A DNA stretch of 64,000 bases, from the NCBI GenBank assembly GCA_027596075.1, contig JADGJC010000048.1:102584-166583 (forward strand), written 5' to 3'. Position 1 is the stretch's first letter. Each line of letters begins with the position of its first letter. The notes below the pieces were generated by a model that saw only the letters and a program-made list of their open reading frames with translations, was not told the origin of the DNA and ran no database searches. Both the position numbers and the translations under genes were made by a program. The stretch comes from Rhizophlyctis rosea. Taxonomy: Eukaryota; Chytridiomycota; Chytridiomycetes; Rhizophlyctidales; Rhizophlyctidaceae. Shown here piece after piece: positions 55,638 through 64,000 of this stretch.

Positions 55638-58465
55638 TCATTGTTTGTGTGTGTTGTGTTCTTTGAGAGGTTGAAAACGGTTGATTAGCAAACTGGGTTC
55701 TTTCGGGATCTCGCAATGGGGCAAAACTTCATACTTTGGAGCATAATGCTGCGTCTCGCTCTCCCTCTTGAAATGACTCAAATCTGTTTGGGCGGAATGC
55801 GTTTTCTTCGTCTTCAGATTTACCTACAAATGAAAAAGCATTGGCGGGGTCAAACAACTCTGTCCACATTATGGTCCCATCACACAATGATCATACCAAC
55901 ATCAGTGCCTTCCGTCGTAGCTCCCATTCATTCCATTGGTATTTCGGGTCGATGTAGGTGTCAACGATGTGGGTGTCAACCTGTGTTCCAATTTCGGATA
56001 CCACGGGCATTTGACCTAATAGTCGTTGGCGTGTAAAGGATTTTGCCTAAATCAAGAGGAGATATGTTTAGGGCGATCCTTCCTTAACAGCCAGCAGCAT
56101 TATTAGACTTACATTCTCCAAAGCTTCAACGGTCGGGAAATATGAATACAAATGGAGGAGCTGCACCAAATCCGGTGATCGTTTGGCCATTTCTAGCATT
56201 CCCTCGATATATCTAATACCAGAATTATGAGACGTTAGCTCTTACCCCAAGTGTGCATGTCTTCGTGCGTCCCATACCTGTCGGGAAACTTCGCAAACTC
56301 CTTTGCACCATCGAGGGATACGAATGCAAATAGCCGGTCGCGGTAGCGGACCAGACCGTTGTTCTTATCACCGGGCAGCACCAGTCCATCTCGCCGTATT
56401 AGTGTATATGGGCAGAAACCCTATGAGAAAGTCATTAAGTGTGATCGGCCGATGGGAAGGTGAGGCGTATGCTTACCCCGTATTCGACCGGAAGGCGATA
56501 GTATTGGGTAGCATTGCCGGGATGAATGACCTCAATACCTTTGATTCCGCCAACAGCAATAGCTGTCATCAACTCGGACGCTCGAGCCACGACTTCCGTC
56601 TCTGCGATGTGATAGATGTCAGACATCTCCAAAATTGATGATTCCATCGGCCAAACAATACCATTCAAAATCTCCGGCTCAATGTCCTTTCTGAATGATT
56701 CAGCAGCAGAGAGAACAGCTTCTGGAATGTTCATTTCAAAGCTCTGTTTGTGCAGTCAGCATGCTGTTCGATCTTCCACTTCCCTCCAAACAAGAGATAC
56801 AAACCCGGGCAGCAGCTTCAATGGTATCCAAAATCCCTCTCCTGAATGCCAGTAGGAAAAGCTCATCGTGCCAATTTGACCACAGGTTTGCAACGGTTAT
56901 GAATTGCGGCTGTATATAAGTTAACAATCGTTCAGAGCATCTTGACATATTTTGCAGCAAAATTCCATGTACTCACATAAACCTGGTCCACGGGCACCGC
57001 AGTCTTCGCCTTGCACGTATTCTTCAAATCCCGCACAGTCTCGTCAAATCGTTCCGAAAGTGCTACCAATGTGGTTCGTGACCGTGTGATCTGCTCCTGG
57101 AGCGCATCTAGGTATATCAGGTACTGTCTTCGGAAAACTAATGCCGACCGTAGCCGTGTTGGTGACACTTCTGTGGGCTCAGCGCGTGGCGATTTGTCCA
57201 TGTAATCGATCACAGCTGGTGGAATTTGTTATCATGCACCGATGAAGCCAGTCGCAATAAGGGTGAAGATTCCCAAACCTGTATACGTCTGGATGAGGCC
57301 TTCCGTGTCAGTGGTTTCGTCCGTCAGCTTCTGCGTGATTTCTCTCAACTCCGTCGCGCAAAGTTCCGGTACTGAGTTCAATTTGAGTGAGAGCCGATCC
57401 CATTCTGACTGCCTATTCGGCCACCTACGATTATCAATCCCCTCGCCACCCTTCCCCAGCTGCTTGTTGAACAATCGAATGCCCGTAACAAGCTGGGCAA
57501 GTCCATTCAGCTGGGCCTCTTTCTCGGTACGAGACAGTGACATGAATGTGCTCAGCTCGCTTTGTGGGAATACTGATTCGAGCGCGGCTGTGGGAGACGT
57601 CTTTCAGAGTCAATTCATTGAACTGCATGTGTTGCAGCATCTGCAAAACCCACCAGTTGCTTCGCGTATGACCCGAATATCGGTAGGGCTTCCAGCATGA
57701 CTCCTCGTTAGCAAGAATGATACGATGCGTCGATATAGTGCTAAAAAGGAGTCATTCAATCAAATATTTCCTATCTATATTGAATGCAATGTGTCATACC
57801 ATACCGTCGTACACCGCAATGGTTTTCGTTTTAACTTCCACGATTTCTCGCAAAATCGGTCCAGAAGCATTTGTATGTGCCACCTTTTCTCGATGCAAGA
57901 AGTCGGCTGCATGCATTGATCCAAATTATGAATCCACACCTGGCTTTGGACCCACAAAGGTCATGCATAGTATATGTACCTTGAACTGGGAAGTTTGTGT
58001 CAAAATACACTTGCATTTTGACCGTCTCCATGACTGGCGAATTTGTGGCTGTGATCCTGTCCACACAGATCTGATTGAAAGTACCATCAAGATCTGCAAC
58101 AGCAATCCACTTTCATATGATTTTACTCGTACTTTTATCAATCTCTCGACCTCATCTCTCGTCAATTCCCTTTCTATTCGGAAGTCGTTCCGCGGGTCAA
58201 GAACGACGGCCCGAACAACAAAAGCGGCCAGGGTGTCCGTCACTGTCGTGCGAGAAGGACCTGTTGCTGCACCTGCTTTGACCGAACGCTGCCCATCGCC
58301 CTCCGCTGGAGCTGTCCCCTCAATTGTCGATACATTGCCAGGTTTGGTTTCAGTAACTGGGGCTATTTCTGGAAGCTTTGCTGGACGGGATTTAAGGACT
58401 GTGGTAGATCGGGAGATTATATCCCGTATGATATGTCGTATGATATCTTCGGATGAAGCAGACAT
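55638..58465 (-). CDS. CFAP206: Cilia- and flagella-associated protein CFAP206
   Basis: The start MSASSEDIIRHIIRDI (58465) and many short exons follow the vertebrate protein closely. Landmarks in order are: DTLAAFVVRAVVLDPRNDF, ETVKMQVYFDTNF, KEAQLNGLAQLVTGIRLFNK followed by LGKGGEGIDN, KNTCKAKTAVPVDQVY, PQFITVANLWSNWHDE, a pair of C-terminal motifs GFCPYTLIRRDGLVLPG and LVRYRDRLFAF, then IGTQVDTHIVDTYI, YQWNEWELRRKALML and THSAQTDLSHFKRE. CFAP206 docks radial spoke 2 and dynein c on axonemal doublets, so this gene implies a motile flagellum in the life cycle. The stop is taken at 55638; a possible 35-bp intron (GTATGA...AAAG) would instead extend the tail to 55495. It shares a 260-bp divergent promoter with the TMEM242-like gene. 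Confidence 0.9.
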
Positions 58466-58725
58466 TATTTTAGAACTGGATGCGGAGAATAGTAGGTGGG
58501 GCAATGGTCAACCATTGTCGAATGCAAATGACTTACGGATCTGAAGTTTGGGAAGCAAAGTCGACATGGCGGCACAGCAATTGCTTACGCCCTCAGGTGA
58601 GTCAGGTCGGCCGACAAGCCACTTTGTGATGTCGCGACTGATTCTGATCGTTATGAACGTGTTCTTCATCTCCGAATGTATTTTCAGGCCCACACGTTTT
58701 GTTTACCACCAACCCATTTGCGAAG
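58466..58725. promoter_or_regulatory. Divergent promoter, CFAP206 and TMEM242-like
   Basis: This compact 260-bp region sits between two opposite start codons and must contain both promoters. No individual site is recognised. Confidence 0.5.
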
Positions 58726-59671
58726 ATGTCAGCTACATCGACGCCAGCTCCCAGCGACCGGGCTTCTACCAGCAAGTGGAGCTGGAACCCTCTATCATGG
58801 TCATACAAGCGCACGGCCGAAGCACCGGCTGTTCTGTCCTCAACCGTCCCTGCTGCACCCTCGACGTCAAGTCCCGTCCGTGCCCCAACCGCTGTTCCTT
58901 CTCCTTCACCAGCTGCCATGCCCTCAGACGAAGATGAACCAAAGGCTCCACTGTCTTCCACAGTCGACTTCGCGCTTCACAAGTACAATAAGTATGTGCT
59001 TCCAGACTAGCTGCTCATGGCAACCATGGCTCAAACGTTTGGCTGCAGGTACATCCTCGGTGCAGCTTCAGTAACGGCATTCGGGTCCATGATATACACA
59101 ATACGACAGCGTACAAAAGGTATGACGGTGCTTATTTACTTGCAACCAGTCAGTTGCCATGATCTTCTCACACGAACACGTCCTACAGGCAACATGAAAC
59201 TTCCCCTCTCCGAACTCCTTGAAAACCCCGCAGCAGCCGCAGCAAACCCGAAACTCACAGCATATGTGTTCGCCGGACGCGCCTTTACAACAGCAACGAC
59301 CCTCGTCCTTACTGGAACTCTCGCATTAGGAATGGGCGTCGCAAGTGTGATGGGTGTCAATAACGTAAGACGCTTTTGTTTGAAACTCTCAGTGCAATTG
59401 CCGCCTAACGTCAACATTCATGCGACAGCTCCAAGAATTCTCCTCCAAAATGCGCGAATACGCTTCCACAGCATTCCCCAAGCTAAGAGGCGCCCCAGAG
59501 GACCACGACCAGAAGTTCGACAATGATTACTACGAGTTTTTGAAGGAGGTGGCAAGCGATGAGGAGCGACGGGAAAAGGACGGCGATTGGCAGGAATCTC
59601 GGATGCACTCTATCATTGGCGAACGCGTTCGTGAACCTTTGCGGGGCTTTGGGATGACAAATCGGTCGTGA
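58726..59671 (+). CDS. TMEM242-like mitochondrial membrane protein
   Basis: Four exons join in phase via GTATGT, GTATGA and GTAAGA donors. The ATG at 58726 opens a Ser/Pro/Ala-rich N-terminus (about 70 residues). The first hydrophobic helix is YILGAASVTAFGSMIYTI, then LPLSELLENP and a second helix (AFTTATTLVLTGTLALGMGVA). The tail GVNNLQEFSSKMREY with FPKLRG matches the end of animal TMEM242, where the equivalent phrase is followed by a charged C-terminus. TMEM242 assists assembly of mitochondrial complex I and the ATP synthase c-ring. The C-terminal 60 residues here are longer and more charged than in animals. The match is by family pattern only, so the identification is moderate. Confidence 0.7.
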
Positions 59672-59983
59672 GCGGTGTGGACTCGCTTGTGATGGGATCA
59701 CTTGAGGGTATCGATGGAGTCGATCATATGTAGTATAATGTAAATTCGTGAACCAAGCACATACAAAAAATTGACGGTTTTGCAGAGGTCTGACATGTAT
59801 CAGTATGACGGATGGTACATACAGTGGAGCTGGATGGGTGATACTTGCTCAACATTGAAGCAGGAAGAACAGCATGGATACTGAATCACATTGTAGGTCA
59901 GCAACTGCATTTACCATCAAAAATTCCAACTTGAGAAAGGGCACAAAACACGACAATATATATACTATACAAGCAGCAACCCC
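59672..59983. other. Convergent 3' spacer
   Basis: This AT-rich spacer lies between the TMEM242-like and OST48 genes. No gene is seen. Confidence 0.5.
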
Positions 59984-61612
59984 TTACGTCGTCTTCACCT
60001 TCTTTCCCTGCGCCCCCGGCTCCCGATTGTACAAAAACACCGCCGAAAAGACGAAGAACGAAACAATAATGCTAAACGCATTCACATAGTACGGATACGC
60101 AGCACTCAAGAACCGAGGGTACTGATCATGCCTGTACGGACGAACCTGGACCGTCTCGTTCTTGTTCAACCACGAGTACCCGTGACGCTTGTAGTCCACC
60201 TTGAAAGTGAACACTCCGTAATGGTCGGGGAGACGGAAGTGGGCTTCGAATTTGCCGACGGTGCCTTTGGTGTCGACGGGTTTCAGAGCTGTGCGGATGT
60301 AAGGGTCAAGCATTACGGCCTCGAATTGCATGTCGTTGGTTATGAAGGGTTGCCATGACTTGGAGTTCCATTCGGAGATGTCGATTTCGTATACCTATGT
60401 CAAAAGCGATGAGTTTGGTCCGATTTAAGGATTATTCGCATCCGCATGGGCTTACCATATCATCTTTGATACGGTAGATGCCATGTTGCCCATCTTCACC
60501 CTCCCGATGATGTTTTGTCCTTTCAACACGAAGGACTCCAACCTCCTGGAACGTCCACTTGGTCACAAACGCAGCGAACTGCTCGTTGCCAGATTTGGCG
60601 TGCCTGTGATCAAAATTGTGATAAGTAACGGCTAACTATGACGAACTCTACGGGTCCATGCTTACTGTTCGTGTCCCGCCACCTTAACAGGCGCGTCAAA
60701 GAGTCTACAGAGGATAGCCAGTCAGAGCATGATGACAGATTCATGAGATATGCAATTATCATACTTGTCTGAAAACAACTCCGCGCTGCCCGAAAAGACA
60801 ACCCGTGCATTGTTGCGAGCTTGCAACGCAGAAACGAGTGTGACATCCGTTCCAACAATGGGGCTCCCAGCAATACTATCGCTCCCACGCGGTTCATACG
60901 AATAAGTGGTTGCGGCACCGGTGAGAAGAGCCTTCGCCAGTGGGTTCTTTCCGGTCAAGCGATGGGCAACACCGCGGAAAAGAACAGGTGGGATGCTACC
61001 CAACTCTTTTGAGATCGGCGAAGAGACAATGTGGGAGGAGCCAATGAGGGTATGGTCATCGCCCGATGCCAAGAAGTGGTCAATCACTGCCGTTCCTCGG
61101 TCGTCGAAGTCTGCGGAGAACTCGATGGCGAGGTCGCGGACGGCCTCTGAGATGTCGGATGACGTAGCGACCAGCACGTTGCCCCCTTTGTCGATGAATT
61201 CTAGAACAGCCCCGACGCCGAGTGAGCCTCCGAACTCTGCGGGGATCGTTAGTATGCATACTCCTCCCGCGTTTCAAAAAGACTGAACATACTGGAGATC
61301 TTCGGCGCCAAGACGAGGAGGTGGTCATAATTCCGCTCCTCATATTCAACCAGCAAGAGTTCAGAGTCAGCTGCTTGCTTTGTAAGCTCATGTCCACGGT
61401 CTATGATAGTAGCATATTAGTCCGACGTGTTCCCTCCCCAGGCGTAGAAGTAGATCTCCACCTTCCAACGACTTCAATAGCTTTGAGTACTCCTTCTCGG
61501 AACCAAGCTTTTCCAAAACGACCAGAGTGCGAGAACCGAAGGCAGGCTTCGCCTCCACGAGAGACAAGATTGCCAGCAGTGCTGCCAGCAAGATGGGTAG
61601 TATTGACCTCAT
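59984..61612 (-). CDS. WBP1: Oligosaccharyltransferase 48-kDa subunit (WBP1/OST48)
   Basis: The gene starts with a signal peptide (RSILPILLAALLAILSLVEA) then LVVLEKLGSEKEYSKLLKSL, the usual first strand of OST48. Downstream phrases VLVATSSDISEAVRDLAIEF, TAVIDHFLASGDDHTLIGSS, PPVLFRGVAHRLTGKNPLAK, LQARNNARVVFSGSAELFSD and HYGVFTFKVDYKRHGYSW fit the family throughout. The C-terminus has a transmembrane helix (FSIIVSFFVFSAVFLY) and a short basic cytosolic tail ending KKVKTT, as expected for a type I ER protein. It is an essential lumenal-facing subunit of the N-glycosylation complex. Introns include GTAAGC- and GTATGT-like sites near 60600-60710 and 61240-61290. It is divergently transcribed from the carboxypeptidase gene. 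Confidence 0.92.
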
Positions 61613-61860
61613 GGTTGGGGTGAAATGGATGTGATCCTCGTTGGAGAGCGCGCAAATCGATGCCGAGAAATCCGCCGAGAAATGTAGCCGGCGTGGTAGC
61701 GTCTATAGCCATGTTCATCGCTATGCAAGAGTAACTGCAGGCTATTTCGGGCTGTTGGCCCGCGATGGGCCTGGTCGCGCGTCACTTCAAGAGTCCCTTG
61801 CGCTTTTCGCGTCGACCATCGTCCCATCTTACCCTCATTGCCGCAAACAATTCTCTGAAT
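61613..61860. promoter_or_regulatory. Divergent promoter, WBP1 and carboxypeptidase
   Basis: This 248-bp region lies between opposite start codons of two secretory-pathway genes. It holds both promoters; no specific site is recognised. Confidence 0.5.
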
Positions 61861-63644
61861 ATGCCGAAACTTTTCATAGTAGCGTTGTCCCTCTTTCAAG
61901 TAGCTTCTTGTTTTCTCATCCCGCCAACCATCAATAATGGTGTCTGGCAAGGGCTAAAACACCATATCGCAAAGTTCGAAGCGGAACTTGGCCCGGAGCC
62001 TGTCCGCTTTGATAGCCACCAGGTCTGGCGCGTGAAAGTTGATACCCACAAGCAAGCAGAGCAACTGCGTGCCCTAGAAGAGGTTTGGTCTGAACGTTAT
62101 GCGTTCGCCTGCTGCCCAGGTCGCCATTAATCCCTTATCAGTCAGGTACCGTGGATTTATGGTCCAACTCACCAAAGCTCGGCTACATGGACGTCCGTGT
62201 CGAACCTGACAACTTGGAAGCCGTTCGAAATGTTATCACGTCTTGGGGCCTTCCATCAAGCGTCACTGTCCTAATCGACGATGTCCAGCTCATGGTTGAT
62301 ACTCAGAACGCTCAACAGCAACGCAACACCGGCGGCGAGTCAAACCAGCATGTGATTGGACTTCCAAAAGCCTCAAAAGACTACTTCGCCTCTTATCATA
62401 CCATTGAAGAAATCGGAGACTTCTACAAAGACCTCCATAAACGATACCCTGACCTCGTCAAGCCAGTCATCGTAGGGAAGACTTACGAAAAAAGAGAAAT
62501 TCACGGAATCGAGATTGCTGCATCCAATGCAACTGCAGAACAGAAAGAGATTGTTTTCCATGGCGGCATCCATGCGCGAGGTTTGACAATGTTCGAAGCA
62601 GTTCAACGTCTTGACTCAAAGCTGATGAATTCGTCATCTAGAATGGATCGGTCCAGCCGTAGTAACATACATAGCGGACCAGTTGCTAGAGAAGTACGGA
62701 AAAGACGACACCATAACAGACATCCTCAACAAGTTCCGCTTCACAATCATTCCAGTTCTCAACGTGTAAGTTACACTCACACTCCCGTCAAAACACGTAC
62801 ACATTTGAATCAGCAAACTGAAAACTCCCACACATCAGCGACGGCTACGTTTACACCCACACCAAAAACCGCATGTGGAGAAAGAACCGCCAACCGACCA
62901 ACATTCCGTTCTGCGTGGGCACAGACCCCAACCGGAACTGGGGATACAAGTGGGGCGAGGGTGGATCATCTACCAACCCTTGTAGCGAAGCATATCAAGG
63001 TCCCGACGCGTTCTCATCTCCGGAAGCAACGGCCATGGCCCATTACCTCAAGTCTCACGCGCCGAATGTGATTGCGTATATTGGTATGTTTGCTTTGGTT
63101 GACAAGAGCTTCGCATTTGCGTTGAACTAATGGCGTGTGTGTTCCCAATCAGATTTCCACGCGTATTCGCAGCTATGGATGAGTCCGTATGGGTATGTTT
63201 ACACATCTCAGTCGGATCACAACTAACAGCAAGCACTAAAGCGTCCCTTTCGCTTCAGTGCCGATTGTAAAGAAGTTCCCGCAGACAACGAAAAGATTTT
63301 GGAAGCCGGACGCGCCGCTGCGAAAGCCTTAAAGGACGTCCACGGTTCACGGTTTGCTGTCGGATCCATTTGTGAAATCATTTACCAAGCCAGGTACAAG
63401 CAATTGTCACCGAAGTCTTAATTGATAGTGTTTACTAACATCCACTCATTACAGTGGATCGAGCGTCGACTGGGCATACGCCGAAGCGAACGTCACATAC
63501 CCCTATGGCGTCGAACTTCGTGACACGGGAAGACACGGGTTCCTCTTGCCTCCGGAGCAGATCATCCCATCCGGGGAGGAAACTTTGGCGGGTCTAATTG
63601 CCCTAGCACAATATATAGCCAAAGATCTAGAATCGCACGCGTAG
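61861..63644 (+). CDS. Secreted M14 zinc carboxypeptidase
   Basis: The ATG at 61861 gives a signal peptide (MPKLFIVALSLFQVASCFL). An activation-type prodomain follows (VWRVKVDTHKQAEQLRALEE ... LGYMDVRVEPDNLEAV, and VTVLIDDVQLMVDTQ). The catalytic domain shows all M14A landmarks: the zinc motif HAREWIGP (split by an intron between CGA-G and AA-TGG), the substrate-binding GTDPNRNWGYKW, the third zinc ligand in DFHAYSQLWMSPYG, and the catalytic Glu in GVELRDTGRHGFLLPP. It ends IAKDLESHA. The enzyme should remove C-terminal residues from peptides outside the cell after prodomain cleavage, complementing the secreted aspartic protease upstream. A/B specificity cannot be judged with confidence. Introns are short with GTTTGG, GTTTGA, GTAAGT, GTATGT and GTACAA donors. 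Confidence 0.92.
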
Positions 63645-63739
63645 CTAGTGTAGTCGTAGTATTATGTACAGAGCAAGTCTAATAGCACAGAAATATACCG
63701 ATTTTTTGCGATTGCATGCGTGACCTTTTTGTAACCTGT

Positions 63740-64000
63740 TCAATCCGCAGTTGCACCCTCTGCCTTATCTACAGTCGAAGAATCCACCACCCTCTGCCGC
63801 AACCCCGATCCCGAAGCTCCACCACCAGACATTCCCGACGCACCACCCCACTGGTATCCCCCTGGTGATGATCCATCGTCCACAGGTGGCACCGGCGCCG
63901 GTTCCCACCCCGACCCCACCCCCCCCCCCCCCCCCCGAAAACCCCCCCCCCCCGAACGGCGCAACACCACCAAAAGACCCCCCGCCCCAAAGGGAGAAAA
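63740..64000 (-). CDS. C-terminal fragment of a Gly-rich protein, partial
   Basis: A minus-strand frame enters from the right window edge and stops at 63740, encoding a Gly/Ser-rich tail (PPVDDGSSPGGYQWGG ... VDKAEGATAD). The outer 90 bp consist of C/G homopolymers (63916-63950), so the frame there is unreliable. No family is recognised. Confidence 0.3.
   Translation of the reverse strand, partial: FSPFGAGGLLVVLRRSGGGGFRGGGGGVGSGWEPAPVPPVDDGSSPGGYQWGGASGMSGGGASGSGLRQRVVDSSTVDKAEGATAD
63910..63955. repeat. Poly-C tracts near window end
   Basis: Several poly-C runs of 10 or more bases (ccccccccc...) lie next to the window edge, resembling those beside the N gap at 20050 and near 1945. Such tracts are prone to length error in reads. 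Confidence 0.8.

Overview
The window looks like part of a nuclear contig from a zoosporic, early-diverging fungus, most likely a chytrid. The genes are intron-rich, with short GT-AG introns of about 50-100 bp. A gene for the axonemal protein CFAP206 (55638-58465) implies a flagellum. A fungal-type cellulose-binding module (CBM1) sits on a secreted aspartic protease (52081-54939), and a yeast-like set of housekeeping genes is present (CBP3, WBP1/OST48, ATXN10, glyoxylate/hydroxypyruvate reductase). No CRISPR array, rRNA, convincing tRNA or transposase gene was seen. The species cannot be named from sequence alone.

Layout. 1-9.6 kb: a low-complexity basic/acidic protein, a CBS-domain protein and a tryptophan-rich ankyrin-like repeat protein, all on the minus strand. 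10-19.2 kb: a TIM-barrel sugar isomerase-like gene, then two paralogous genes arranged head to head. The plus-strand copy combines an MLKL-like N-terminal helical domain, a TKL-type kinase and Sel1 repeats. The minus-strand copy has lost its N-terminus and carries a frameshift and an in-frame stop in a longer Sel1 array. 19.7-29.9 kb: a single-pass membrane protein containing an assembly gap, an almost empty 2.7-kb stretch, and a divergent pair encoding a zinc-ribbon/SH3-ligand protein and a ZZ-finger protein.

30.4-41.2 kb: mitochondrial CBP3, a Nudix hydrolase, ataxin-10, an ABCD4-like cobalamin-type ABC transporter and a GRHPR-type reductase. 41.5-51.6 kb: a very large BRCA2 orthologue with eight BRC repeats, the helical/OB DNA-binding region and an unusual C-terminal extension. 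52-63.6 kb: a secreted aspartic protease with two ShK-like domains and a CBM1, CFAP206 divergent from a TMEM242-like mitochondrial gene, the oligosaccharyltransferase subunit OST48/WBP1, and a secreted M14 carboxypeptidase. The window ends in C-homopolymer sequence.

The genes are mostly unrelated housekeeping functions rather than one pathway. The two secreted peptidases plus a cellulose-anchoring module fit a saprotroph feeding on plant debris. The most striking items are the MLKL-like/TKL/Sel1 kinase and its broken inverted paralogue, the Trp-Trp ankyrin-like array, the protease-ShK-CBM1 fusion, and the recently expanded BRC repeats. Many genes show an unexplained block-wise switch between C-ending and G/T-ending synonymous codons. 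Exon joins were deduced by eye from splice consensus, reading phase and family similarity. Several genes (19.8-22.4 kb, 15.6-19.1 kb, 42.9 kb) contain frame problems that may be sequence errors.
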